A stretch of 49,923 nt of DNA, from NCBI GenBank assembly GCA_021014945.1, contig MU266537.1, positions 1 to 49,923 on the forward strand, in the 5' to 3' direction. This document shows, in pieces, positions 21,774 to 32,528 of this stretch. Positions within the stretch are counted from its first letter, which is position 1, and each line of letters opens with the position of its first letter. Source of the stretch: Leucogyrophana mollusca. Its lineage: Eukaryota; Basidiomycota; Agaricomycetes; Boletales. Both the position numbers and the translations under genes were made by a program. The notes below the pieces were generated by a model. That model saw only the letters and a list, made by a program, of their open reading frames with translations, was not told the DNA's origin and did no database searches.

Positions 21774-23354
21774 ATGGTTGCCGCTGTTGACAGTGGTCCT
21801 CATACCTATGTATCGCCAAGCCGAAGGGCTTTGTCGCCTCTAATCCAATCATTCACGTACTTGTCCGAATCCATCCCCGCCTTACATCGACATCGTGATA
21901 CGGCCAAACCACCACCCCGCCCAATCCATCCTAGCCCAATTGAACGTCTTCCTGTCGAAATCCTTGCCCACATATTTCGACTTGCTCGCCCTCCTTTTGG
22001 GTCCCCGACATCGCCCTCGGATTCTCCTGTGATATGCAGGGCAGTTTGCAAGACTTGGCTGAGTGTCGTGGAGGAGTACCCTCGTTTGTGGGATACCTGT
22101 TGTGTCCAGTTTCCCACAAATTCCGACGAGTGGCTTCCTGCCGCTCGCAGGAACATCCAAATCATAGATCATTGGTTCAAAGCCGCCTCACCGTTTCCCG
22201 TCGCGCTGTTGATCCTATATGAGTTCAACCGCGAACAATGGGGTTACGACCGATCGAACTACCATACTCTTCCAGGAAACTTCATGATCCATCTACTCCA
22301 TCATCGCCAGCGCATCGAAAGTATCACTGTCCGAATGCCTGACTACCTTCTCCAAGATTTCTGGGCATATGCTCGCGGCCTATATGACTCCCCCGTTCTT
22401 CGATATCTACGAATAGCACCTCACAGCGGAGACTTTCCTGATATCACATTAGGCGATCGCGACGGTCTTCCTAGGGCAATGCTTGACCACGCGCAACTAT
22501 CTGGATCTCTCAAGGGCATCAAGAGCATGGAGATATCGATTCCGTGGCACCGACTTACATCCTTGGACCTGGATCTTTATCAGACTTGCATACCCGCCCT
22601 TCATTTCGCACTTCAGCGGTGCACGGCAATCAAGCAGTTATCGATTAAGATGTCATTTCCCTGTTTTCCAGGTTTGGACTACGATATGACATTTCCCAGC
22701 AACTTTGTTGGTGCCATCAGTCTCCCGCACCTCGAAGTCTTGAGGCTTTGTATCGATACCAACGATTCGAGATCTATCGCACTCATCGATGCCCTCCAAC
22801 ATCCTCCTTTGCAGGTGTTGTCGATCACCCGCTACACATACCCATTCAACACTATAGGCGGGCCGGTCACGTACACTCTCACACCTTTCCTTTCGCCATC
22901 ACTTCACAGCCTCTCTGTAGACGACGAGCACTTCGATCTAAAAACTCTACTGGACAACCTCTCAAAGGCGCCCAACCTCGAAACGCTGGAGGTAGGACTT
23001 CCAGGAAAAGCTCTCAACGCAGAATTCTTTCGCCGCTTGACGGCCACGTCAGATTCTGGAGAGTTGTTATGCAGCACGCTCCAGTCGATGACGTTTCGTT
23101 GGGCGGACGCCGACGCGCTCGATCGCATCTCGAAAATGATCCAGTCGCGCGCCGCGGCTGGGACTGCATCACTCCATGTTCTTGCAGAACTTGCGGATCG
23201 ACCCTATACGACACGGACAGACAACGGTTTGTTTTTGGCTTCAGATGTTGATATAACTGGTCCAGACCGGATGTCTTTGGTTATCATGGAAGGAAGGCTC
23301 AAAATATGCTGGAATCGCAATTATTTGCGCCGTCATCATGTTTATTACTATTAG
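21774..23354 (+). CDS. F-box protein, family 2 (copy a)
   Basis: This intronless frame of 526 aa starts at the ATG at 21774; the frame extends upstream only through non-ATG codons. Residues of about 55-105 are the F-box: IERLPVEILAHIFRLARPP, then ICRAVCKTWLSVVEEYPRLW. After it come NIQIIDHWFKAASPFPVALL and a leucine-rich repeat region (LTSLDLDL, LEVLRLCID, LQVLSITRY, LHSLSVDDE, LETLEVGLP). This arrangement (F-box, W-F-x-R-S/A linker, LRR) is the abundant Agaricomycete F-box type. The gene at 26200-27688 is a related copy. Likely an SCF substrate adaptor; target unknown. Confidence 0.85.
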   Translation: MVAAVDSGPHTYVSPSRRALSPLIQSFTYLSESIPALHRHRDTAKPPPRPIHPSPIERLPVEILAHIFRLARPPFGSPTSPSDSPVICRAVCKTWLSVVEEYPRLWDTCCVQFPTNSDEWLPAARRNIQIIDHWFKAASPFPVALLILYEFNREQWGYDRSNYHTLPGNFMIHLLHHRQRIESITVRMPDYLLQDFWAYARGLYDSPVLRYLRIAPHSGDFPDITLGDRDGLPRAMLDHAQLSGSLKGIKSMEISIPWHRLTSLDLDLYQTCIPALHFALQRCTAIKQLSIKMSFPCFPGLDYDMTFPSNFVGAISLPHLEVLRLCIDTNDSRSIALIDALQHPPLQVLSITRYTYPFNTIGGPVTYTLTPFLSPSLHSLSVDDEHFDLKTLLDNLSKAPNLETLEVGLPGKALNAEFFRRLTATSDSGELLCSTLQSMTFRWADADALDRISKMIQSRAAAGTASLHVLAELADRPYTTRTDNGLFLASDVDITGPDRMSLVIMEGRLKICWNRNYLRRHHVYYY

Positions 23355-24018
23355 CTCCTACGTCAGTGAACGCTGAATCGTTAATCCCGAGAGCTCTGCC
23401 AAGGAGTCTCCCAACTCCTGGATGTGGAACACCGAGCAAAGAGGGGCGGAGCTTCTTATTATGGAGCTCTTGATCCGATGAGCGCGATGAACGGCAATCG
23501 GGTTGGTGGCCGATCACTAAGCAATTGTTGCCTAAGCCTTCCCCGAGCGCTGGGAACTTAAAGAGATAAACAAGTCGGATAGACGGCTCGAATTACTTCA
23601 AGCTGATTCGACTTGGTGCCAGTAAACAGCACCCCGAAATGCGTGGATGACAATTTGTCGCTGAGTACGAAGACTGTCACCGCCAGTGGGTGAAATTTGC
23701 TGATTCCGTTGGTTCTTTTCGGCCCAAGTGCCTAATGGGCTTAATTCGAGCCCGTGCTGACGCTCAAACACATTGCCTGCAGGGATGCCATCGCTGGATG
23801 CCCAGGCCAGCTACGACTCAGGGAATTATAAATGCACGCTTTGGATACGTCTTTTGGACTCATAACACCACTTAACCCGGCGTCCTACGTCGAGTCGAAC
23901 CACTCGCACTACATCTAAGTAGTGTACACATCACTCTCATTTCTCGCACATCTGCAAGACCAACTCCAGTCTCTCCTTTACACCGGGTCGCCTCCAAGTT
24001 ATCACCACAAGGAACCGA
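23355..24018. other. Intergenic, promoter of the DUF6533 gene
   Basis: No gene seen. A TATA-like attataaatg lies near 23823-23832, about 190 nt upstream of the ATG at 24019. Confidence 0.5.
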
Positions 24019-25419
24019 ATGTCCACCGAGGGCGTCAACGAAGCCCAGATGTGGGTGGCTCGCAAAGTCAGTTACTGGGCATGTTTGTGGTATATTTACT
24101 TTATGGTTCGCGACATAAAGCTTATAGGATCGGTAGCCGCTGCATTAGCCGTCATGATTATGGATTATGCGTTAACCTTTTGCGATGAAATTAGATGCAT
24201 TTGGCCGTAAGTCTACGAGCTTCATGTACAGGACTCACCTTGAGCGATGTTTAGCAAGATACGTACGTCCTCATATGCTAGAACATACATGCTTGCGAGG
24301 TATATTGGACTGGCCGCGCAAATGTAAGCTCTGATGCTCTTTATCCTTGTTTAAAAATGACCTATTGCAGATTCAATGTGTACTTTTCGATGCGAATGGC
24401 CTCTGGAACGTACACTGCGCCGCCATTGTGCAAGAGCTGGTATAGTTATCAAGCCGTCAGCATACAAATAATGATGGCTGTTGTTGATGTCTTATTGATG
24501 CGTAGGGGTATGTCCTAGTTTCGATTATGTTCAGCCAGACATAAACACTTGAATCTCCAAGTCTATGCCCTCTTTTCGGGCAGCTATTGGATACTCGCCA
24601 TCCTGATAGCGCTGGCGGCGGCCCAGCCTAGTTCAATGGTAGCCAGTGCGGTGACCTCTGTGCCAGGTGTCAAGTACACGCAAACTTGTCTGATTATCAG
24701 AACACACCACTCGCCGATATATTTTGGGTGCGTAGATCCTCTTACCCTCAGTCGAATCTAATTGATTGAATACGCCTGTAGAGCTACGACACTGGCAACC
24801 CACATCGTGATCTTACTTCTGACGTTCTGGAAGTTCTTCTTGGCGTCGGGCTCTCAACGAAGCTCTCTTCCTAGTATCATAATGCGAGACACTACTATCT
24901 CTGTGATGGCCATATGTGGTAAGCTATCTTAACATCCGGGGCGAGTAAGTGATGCTGATATTGCGATGCTATTCAGTCATTCTATTGTTCATGATGCTGT
25001 GCGTTTTGGGGGTTATCGATACAACTATGTCAGGGAACGTCACATTTTAGTATGTGGGGCATTGCTTGTCGTTGTCGGCTATTTGGTTTACTGAGGGCTC
25101 TTATCCCACTTGCAGCTGGTTGTTTTGTACCCTTTGGATCTCAGTAAGTCGGCGTCCAGTCGCTTGAATTCTGGAGATTCACTTGCGCCTGTCCCCATAG
25201 GTTGGCAGAATTATTTTAAACGTGCAGAAACTGAGGTTGGATGAACATTCTGCAGATCGAGCTCAAAACTCCAGAGGGGGGTTCACGACGCACATCACCG
25301 TTCTTGACGACGTGTACGAACCCGATTTGCATGACGAGATCACGGAGTCCGTCAGCAATGAGTCTCGCAGTGCGCTGGCGGCATCCCTGGACGAATCACA
25401 GAAAGATATAGGTATATAG
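24019..25419 (+). CDS. DUF6533-type seven-helix membrane protein
   Basis: Eight exons (24019-24206, 24255-24323, 24371-24507, 24562-24727, 24782-24918, 24977-25049, 25116-25143, 25201-25419) give a 338-aa frame with every junction GT-AG and in phase. The first helix region IMDYALTFCDEIRCIWP is the DUF6533 signature (Y-x-L-T-F-x-D-E-x-x-x-I-W). Six or seven hydrophobic helices follow (AVDVLLMRR-type loops, WILAILIALAAAQ, HIVILLLTFWKFFLA, VILLFMMLCVLGVID, WLFCTLWIS), then VGRIILNVQKLRLDE and a polar tail. These proteins form a large Agaricomycete-specific family, thought to be plasma-membrane receptors or transporters; their function is unproven. It sits between two related F-box genes. Confidence 0.88.
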
Positions 25420-26199
25420 AAGGGCAGTTTCTGGCGATACTACATTATTAATAGGTGTAATTCGTTCCATGACTACAGGAAATCTACACGGTATTTATTG
25501 AACGCCGTCGGCGAGACCGAAGTCACCCTCGGGCTCTCAATTATAGTGTCAATCTTGCTGCGTCTTCTTGACGCAAGCAAAATGCCCACCTCAGACGATT
25601 TGGACTTCAAACTCGTTGACTACTTCCGGCCGCCTATTCACTTCCCCACGTAACGCGACTCTCGCATGGCCCCGCTCCTCAGATAACATCCCTTTGGTCA
25701 ATGGCTGTTACAGGATGTAATTTTGGAAATCTCGGTGTCATCCACGAGATATCAGAGCAACTGTCCGTTTCCAGGCTGGGTACTTCCAACGCAATTCCCA
25801 TCACGTCCGATGGACCCACCTCTCGCTAGAGTGCGATGTGGCTGAATGATATGTGATGTATCGGACCCATTTTAACCAATTAATCGCGACCGCGCCACCA
25901 TTCCACACGGCGCCCTTGGACGATGAGTGTTGTTGTTTGCATTTTCATTCAAGTGCGTTTGACTGGATTTGTCGCTGTTTTTTCTCGCTCTTACAATCAC
26001 AAGCATAGCTTTAGATGAGAAGACATGTCAAGTTATTTGTCTTCGAAAACAAGAGATTTTCAGGCGTTGTTGCGTTTGTTCTTGAGGACCTTGTCCGCCT
26101 TATTGCGTGAACCACCCGTCCGTGGCGTGAGCGGATATAAACCCCAATGAACATCGAAAACTACCCATACAGCACTATATCATCGCACAACGTGACAGA
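25420..26199. other. Intergenic between DUF6533 and F-box copy b
   Basis: No supportable gene. A TATA box (tataaa, 26136-26141) lies about 60 nt upstream of the ATG of the F-box gene. Confidence 0.5.
26136..26141 (+). promoter_or_regulatory. TATA box of F-box copy b
   Basis: tataaa in the context gcggatataaacccc, 59 nt before the start codon at 26200. Confidence 0.5.
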
Positions 26200-27688
26200 A
26201 TGAGCACTACCCTCGGAGTAGAACATACCTCGGTATCGCTTTCGCACCTTCAGGCATATAGCGCGTTTTTTGACACTATACTCTCTTTAGCTTCGAGGAG
26301 CAACTCCTCCCCCCATTGAATGGATCCCAGTGGAGACGCTCGCATACATATTTGAATTTTGTCTCCCGACCTCCAAAACATCTCGGATCGAGGCAGGCGC
26401 TGCTCCCTTGGTACTTAGGGAAGTTTGCAAGACCTGGCTCAAAGTTTCGGAAGACCACCCGGCGCTATGGGCTTACAGAACTTTCCATTTTCCACAGAAT
26501 TATGCGGAGTGGCCCGGCGCGGTCGAACGGAACATCAGGTTATTTGATTTCTGGTTCAAACCCTCACGGAATTTCAGTTTCGGTCTTTGCATCAAAGATG
26601 TAACGAAGAGGTCCGCGGATGACGACTTGGCGATCACTTATCGCGATTGTCTTCAGCATTTCGTTGGGCACCTCACTCGTTTCGGCGACCGACTCCTGGG
26701 AGAGCTAGCTATACAGATGCCTACAGTAGTTCTTGAAATCTTCTTGGACATTACGACAACACGGAACCAAAACTTCCCTCTCTCCATTCGCTCGACCAAT
26801 GTAAATGGTCCCAGGGTCCGCATATGCCCATCTACGCACCATCCTCAGACCACCGATGTGCACACGCCTCGTGACGCTTCGGTGTGCTTTCCATCGATTC
26901 GGCACCCTTTGTCACTCAAATCCCTCGCTCCCAGGCTTACGTCCCTCATAAGGGGGCAAGATTTACACCATCTGACGCTCACGATATGCTGTGCCGACCA
27001 CGATGACGTCGATCGCATGTATCATTTTCTCCAACAATGCTCCTCCGTCGCTAGTCTGGGCCTCCGCGTCTGGTTCGGGTTGAATCCCTTGGAGAGGGTT
27101 GCGCCGTTGTCTCTGAATCTCCCTCGGTTGGAGACACTGCTCCTCGAGGATATTCTCAATGAACAAGACTTTTTCGCCGGGTTCATTTCCACCCTTCGTA
27201 TGCCTATACTGCGGACTCTTACCTTGAAGCGACACCCCTCTGTTACGGGGTGGAGAGGGGGTCACATCGCCTCTCTTCTGCCCGCAACATCACAATTACT
27301 CCAAACCCTCGTCCTAGAATGCTGGCCCTTGACCACCTCTGAAATGATGGACTTCATCCACCAAAGGATTCGGACATCACGACTGAAAAATATCCAGCTT
27401 TTTCCAATGCACATGTACGCGGATATCATTCGCGGCTTGACGGTGGCCCCGGAACGACTCAGCATCCCTGCAAGTAACACACTGCCGCGTCACTCGGACG
27501 CGTCGGGAAAGCCACGCCGATCCTTCAGATCGTCTCTTCTTGAACATCGGAGGAGGTTCGTAGCAAAGTTGCCCCGATTGGGTGCGCGACGATGGGGTTT
27601 TTGCCATGCTTGGCGGGATGTAGCAGGTGCTTCCCGAGCCGCATTGAACAATACTTCGGGTTCGGTCATGGCCTGGATTCGCCGCTGA
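26200..27688 (+). CDS. F-box protein, family 2 (copy b)
   Basis: A short first exon (26200-26232, MSTTLGVEHTS) joins across an intron (26233-26290, GTATCG to TTTAG) to a long second exon, giving 476 aa. The F-box is IEWIPVETLAYIFEFCLPT followed by LREVCKTWLKVSEDHPALW. The stretch NIRLFDFWFKPSRNFSFGLC and the LRR pattern (LTSLIRGQDLHHLTLTI, LPRLETLLLED, LRTLTLKRH, LLQTLVLE) match the gene at 21774-23354, so the two are paralogues. The second exon alone would lack the first half of the F-box, so the spliced start is preferred. Expected role: SCF adaptor; target unknown. Confidence 0.82.
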
Positions 27689-28105
27689 GAGCTCGGAGCT
27701 GATCTTTATTAGGCTCTGCATTATCCTGCGTGCATAATTTACATCCATCAATAATACTTGAATCGATTACACATGAGCACTTTTCGGCTGACAATGGCAT
27801 CCAATGCACCTGATTCGTGATAGTGAATGTCGAGCTGGTCAAAACACAAACTGCACTGCGGACGGATAGACATTATTAGATACTGAACGAAATACAAGTA
27901 GTGGTATGTTGGAAGGAGATGATAAACCTAAGTTCGCGATAACGGGGCCAGCCATAGTACATAGCACTAGGGATACAACATCGGGGCAAGTGATACAAGG
28001 TAACATGTGTAATAAGCTTAGATGAATGTACGAAAGCAAGCGCGCAGCGACGAAGTGACAACATGTACGAGAAACGAATGAGGGCGAGCGGCCAACAGAG
28101 CAAGC
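27689..28105. other. Intergenic, convergent 3' ends
   Basis: About 420 bp between the stop codons of two convergent genes; nothing recognised. Confidence 0.5.
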
Positions 28106-29758
28106 TCAATGAAGCGAGGACTCGACTTCTTCCTTTTTGGAGGCCTTGAATAGACCCATAACGTTGAGGCGCGACGGTTTCTTCGCAATGGTCTTCCTCC
28201 CTGGCAGGCTCAGCGAGCTGTCGTTGACGCCACGGAGGGGCACGTTCAATGGCCGAGTCGTAAGCTTGCCCCGAGTGTCCTGCGAGGCTCTGGGCTTGAC
28301 TGGCGTGGCGGGAACCGCGGGTTCGAAGGACGACTCGAGGAAATCTTGTCGCACTTTCACTGCGTCTACGGGGGAGTTAGTTGGACGCTTGAGCGCAGGG
28401 CTGGGAGGGCTGAGCGTGAGGGGTGCGGGGCGTCGGCGAGCCTTGCCTTTGGGCTTGTTCGCAGGTGCGCCCGAAAACGTCGTAGTTGCGAACTTAGGGC
28501 TCTTGGGAGAGGAAAGGGCGCGGGAGAACGCGGCGTCGACAAGGAAGTCGGGTTTACGGAGATGTTTGGCGGCGCGACGAGGGCGAGCAGGAAGGGAGAG
28601 CACGGACATGCCGGGCTTGCGCGTGGCGATGGGTGCTAGTGCACTTCCAAAGACGGCGAGATCATCTGCGTCAAGATGATCGGTGGGTTGGACGATGTAT
28701 CGAGGATCCAGATCAGAATCCTGAGTGGAAACGCTGCCCCGACGTTCCTCGGTCTCACCAACCCGCACAACAGAAGGAGAGGTGGCTTCTCCAAAAGTGA
28801 CCCACTGAAGGTCACCCGTGCCGTGTGCATTACCATCATCACCACCAAGAAGATGGGCGTATTCCCACTCCTCCTCCTGGTCCCACCAGACCCCACCCTC
28901 ACCGTCGCGATATACATCGCTGACGCCAGCAACGCGACCAGGCCCAGCGATTGCCTTCGCTTGCTGCTCCATCACACGCTTGATATGCGAATCCATATCA
29001 CCCCCATCAGCGAACTGCATGAGTGCAAGCTCGTTGGCAAGCGGTGCGGGGCGCATGGCATATTTAGCCTTCTTGCGCTTTACGATAGCCGCGGAAGAAA
29101 TTTCTTTTGTCTTCATTTTATGACCGATCGGCGAGGAGGGAGCAGCGGACTTCGATCGGCCGCGTTTGAGAACGGACAAGGACCGGAAACGAGAGAGGGT
29201 GCGAGGCTTGCGAGTGGGTGAACCTGGGACCGCAGGAACGGGAATACGTTTATCACCAGTGCGCGTAGTAAGAGTGATGGGGAGCGTGGCGGAGATAGGA
29301 GTATTAGGGAGCTGCAAAAATACGGAAGTATAACCCACGGCTGTTAAATCAGCCTTGAAGTCCCTGACAGATGGGGTAGTTCCGGTTCTATGTGCTGTGG
29401 TAGGTGTCTCTACAATATTAAGGAAGGAGCCGGAGGTAGCGCGGACTGATGTAATAGATGGCCTGCGGCCGCGACCGATCGAAGGGCGACGTCGCGGAGA
29501 ACGAGGGGATAGGGAGGCGGGAGAGCCAGGCTGCACGTGGGAGGCCCACGAAGCGATGGCCGAGAAGGTGCTGGATCGGCGCCGAGCGGGGGCGGGGGCA
29601 GTGGGTTTATAGGCAGGAGGGGGAGAAGGGAGTGGCTGAGTTGGACGCTTCTTTTGGGGTGGCGGGGGTGGCGGGAAAGAAAGAAATGCGTATACTGGGG
29701 GCTGCTCAGCTTTAAGAGCGAGATCCTGTGGCACAGTCTGGGTCTGGCAGCTCGACAT
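28106..29758 (-). CDS. Disordered Ser/Pro/Arg-rich protein, unknown function
   Basis: This intronless frame of 550 aa starts MSSCQTQTVPQDLALKAEQ. Residues of about 25-110 are Pro- and Ser/Arg-rich (FPPPPPPQKKRP, SPRSPRRRPSIGRGRR). A more ordered segment follows (FKADLTAVGYTSVFLQLPNT), then basic RFRSLSVLKRGRSKS. A helical patch MRPAPLANELALMQFADGG leads into VMEQQAKAIAG and the acidic, Trp-rich GGVWWDQEEEWEYAHLLGG. The C-terminus is again basic with many S/T-P sites and ends SRLNVMGLFKASKKEE. It looks like a conserved basidiomycete protein regulated by phosphorylation, but I recognise no family. Codon structure and the length of the open frame make it a real gene. Confidence 0.75.
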   Translation of the reverse strand: MSSCQTQTVPQDLALKAEQPPVYAFLSFPPPPPPQKKRPTQPLPSPPPAYKPTAPAPARRRSSTFSAIASWASHVQPGSPASLSPRSPRRRPSIGRGRRPSITSVRATSGSFLNIVETPTTAHRTGTTPSVRDFKADLTAVGYTSVFLQLPNTPISATLPITLTTRTGDKRIPVPAVPGSPTRKPRTLSRFRSLSVLKRGRSKSAAPSSPIGHKMKTKEISSAAIVKRKKAKYAMRPAPLANELALMQFADGGDMDSHIKRVMEQQAKAIAGPGRVAGVSDVYRDGEGGVWWDQEEEWEYAHLLGGDDGNAHGTGDLQWVTFGEATSPSVVRVGETEERRGSVSTQDSDLDPRYIVQPTDHLDADDLAVFGSALAPIATRKPGMSVLSLPARPRRAAKHLRKPDFLVDAAFSRALSSPKSPKFATTTFSGAPANKPKGKARRRPAPLTLSPPSPALKRPTNSPVDAVKVRQDFLESSFEPAVPATPVKPRASQDTRGKLTTRPLNVPLRGVNDSSLSLPGRKTIAKKPSRLNVMGLFKASKKEEVESSLH

Positions 29759-31026
29759 GGAATGGATATTCAGGGACGGAAAATTAAACTTGAACGGAGT
29801 GATCCGGATATTCTGAGGAGTATGAGCTCGTTTGTCATCGGAGGCAAGGTGCGAAACAAAGCAGACTCACAGGAATGGCGTGAAGGGGATACAAAGACTG
29901 ATACCTCTGAGCCTCTTGATCGATAGTAAAAAAAAAAATAGAGATACAGGGATATCTGAATGTAGATGATGAGTGTCGGGTAGGACTACAAGTGAGTTGA
30001 AAAAGTCGGAGCGGATGGCAGATGTTAGAGCGAGATTGGACAGCGAAACGCGAGACTAGCTCAACGGTGTGGGACCACCGCTGGCTTTGCGTTCTAGCTT
30101 AAGAGCGATCCTAGGGACAAAAGGCAGCAGGCCGCTTTGACTGGAGCCGGCATTTGGACAATAGATTCTTCTGCAGTATATAAAGCGCTGCAAAGCGCTC
30201 ATAGTGGTGGGAGGTAAACTTGGACCCACAACAAGGCAGGTGGCCAAACAACGCGGTGCATTGTTCTCCAGGACCCCGAAAACTTCCTTCACTCCGGCAA
30301 GTCCCGGACCTCATTGTCCTCCACACACTAACCCAGGCAATAGTGACTACAGCTTTCAGTGCTTTAATAGGTCAATGCCGAGTTGCATATGGCTTTCCCT
30401 TTGCGTTCGACAACCTAGACGTAGAAGCATCCTCGGTTTTCGAACACGGTACAGCCGTCTTCGGGGTCACACAGCATGAATACAACACCTGCCTAATTTG
30501 GACGGGTCCTACATTCTTCAAACGCCGCACCGACTTTGCGCCGACCCCTTCCCTTGGAGTGACACTTTGTATCGACAATAAGGGTAGCCAAAGGCATGAG
30601 TCCCCGCAAGGCGAGACGCTTCCAGCACACCGGATTTACTGATTCCGATTCCACGGTCTTGTCGTGACTCGAACAAGTCGTGGATGCTTCTCACCCCGAC
30701 TCGGAGTCAGGTGGACACACACTTGTCTAGTGGCGAGCGTGGCCCAACCAACGACCGGACAGGTCTGGCGGTCTCCATTCTCCCCACACATCTCAAGGTC
30801 AATTGTCTTGTTTTCCTCGGTGTGGTTTATTCAATATGGCCAATACATTGAAGCAGAAACCCCAAACTGTTCTCGCATACTCTCAGGCATCCGTGACATT
30901 TGGCTCCCGCCCTGCAAATAAGACTCATGCATCTGCCATGGATGTGTGTACAACATTGATGCTAGTGTAGTCGTGATCTGGTCGTTGCGATTCATATTTG
31001 ATATCTCTTCTACTTTCTCTTGCGAT
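29759..31026. other. Intergenic, about 1.3 kb
   Basis: Contains a strong TATA-like TATATAAA at 30177-30184 directly followed by a doubled AAAGCGCT motif (30182-30200). Downstream plus-strand frames (for example 30220-30642) have no signal peptide, domain or convincing codon pattern, so no gene is called. A short poly-A run lies at 29929-29938. Confidence 0.45.
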
Positions 31027-32305
31027 TTACAAGCCGCGACCACGACCTCTCATCCCACCTCTGATACCAATGATACCCCCGCGTCCAAGCCCGCGAGGCA
31101 GAATACCCTTCGGTGCTCCTCTATTTAGTGGCCCAGCATTTACTTCCGTATTTGCTCCCGTTTTCGGAGCTGCGGGGGACGCCCCGCCTCGCGAGCTGTG
31201 TCCGCCACCGTGAGGGTGGACAACAGTCGCTATCCTCGCCCTTCCCCTCCCTCCCCTCGGGCCGAATGCGGAGCTGGTAGGTCCGGTGACATTCGGGTTA
31301 TGTAGTTCAGGGTGCACGAATCCGCCGTTCTTTCCCCCACGTCCAAAGCGTATCGATGGAGGTACAAGGGACAAAGAAGTCATGGACTGTGCCAGGCTGT
31401 CGAGGTCTCCGGATGGTGGTGGAACGCTTCCGTCGCGCTGTCTAGGTGGCGAACGCTGTTGGTGTTGCTTCTGTGAGTTGGGATTCACAATGAGGCTGCG
31501 AGGGTTATCATCGATCGTCTCAAAACTTCTGACTCTTGGCGTTTGCTCTCCGTTCATCTCGTCGTCTGATTCTTCATCGGTGGTCTCCGTTTCTTCTTCT
31601 TCTTCGTCTTCATCCTCTTCTCCACTGTCCCTCGGTTTCCAAGTACCCCGTATCATACTTGCTCCGTCACCCCACCGTTTCAGCAAGCCGCCCACGCCTT
31701 TATTTGTGACAGCGAAGAAATACTCCTTCGGGAACGAGTGTGCTTGTATCAGATGCAGCCGGCGTGCCTTGGGCGTCAGGAACAAGCGAGGACATGAGAT
31801 GAGATGACAGGCAAACTGAGGAAAATCCGCCACGCCACACAAACTTGAGTATACGATTCGTGTCGCGCACAATAACCAGCCTACGCACGATCTTCTCCCC
31901 TCTATCTTTGCGCAGAGCAGCGATGGGGTCATGGCACTCAGTTTGGTGCTAATTATACGAGGTCAAGAGAAGTATGGACAGCAGTTATAGAACATAACAC
32001 GTGGATGGCAACTGGGATGGGCTCACCAACTCTAGTAGACGTGCATCGGGAAAGACAAGCCCGCACCCGCGCTGTTCACAGACATGTGCATGGTATTTCG
32101 CATAATGCATCTCTAGATCTTTAGAACTCGCGATTGCAGTCGGCTGATGATGTGGAGGGTTGCATGTCGGTGGAAGAGTACACAGCAGGGGCCGATTGGC
32201 TGGATCGGACGACTGGGTACGTGAGGACTTGGACATTGGTTCTGGGGATGGAGATGATGGTCGGGAAGATAATCGCGAAGGCGTACGCTGGCGTTTGGAC
32301 GACAT
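31027..32305 (-). CDS. ZNF511-like C2H2 zinc-finger protein
   Basis: At least three exons: MSSKRQRTPS to LLEL (32305 to about 32028), a short exon LHQTECHDPIAALRKDRGEK, and a long last exon from FACHLISCPRLF. Three zinc-finger-like units are visible: CTLPPTC with an HYAKYH histidine pair; CEQRGCGLVFPDARLLELH with HQTECH; and CHLISCPRLFLTPKARRLH with HLIQAH. This order, and the following PKEYFF and GGLLKRWG, match the ZNF511 family, conserved from fungi to animals. The tail is acidic, then Arg/Gly-rich (GLGRGGIIGIRGGMRGRGR), suggesting RNA binding (inference). The gene diverges from the KH-domain gene with only 223 bp between the starts. Confidence 0.85.
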
Positions 32306-32528
32306 CCCTTTACGTCTCGTGCCAGTGTACCTCGTTGCAGATGCACTTACAATTTGGTCTCGAAGATGGCTCGAAGCAGACTCGCGGAATATCAATTTTC
32401 ACTTTTGGAGCATGTCACATTAAGGTGTTACGAATGTGACACGTGATGTGCCACTTTGTCACACGTCTTGCCCTCTTCCATCAACTCAACTTTCGGGGAC
32501 TCGCAAATTTCAAAATATCCCTCTCACA
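32306..32528. promoter_or_regulatory. Bidirectional promoter with CACGTG and GTCACA motifs
   Basis: The 223 bp shared by two divergent conserved genes contains a CACGTG E-box at 32440-32445 embedded in TGTGACACGTG, a facing GTCACACGT starting at 32459, and a third GTCACA at 32414-32419. The TGTGAC/GTCACA arms are inverted relative to each other. A bHLH- or Myb-type factor could bind here (inference). Confidence 0.5.

Noticed and set aside
28137..29221. Long plus-strand frames (180-181 aa)
   Set aside because: They are antisense to the 550-aa minus-strand gene and have the composition expected of reverse-complemented S/P/R codons.
30220..30642. 140-aa frame after a strong TATA-like box
   Set aside because: There is no signal peptide, no known motif, no good ATG context and no intron pattern; the TATA-like box alone is not enough.
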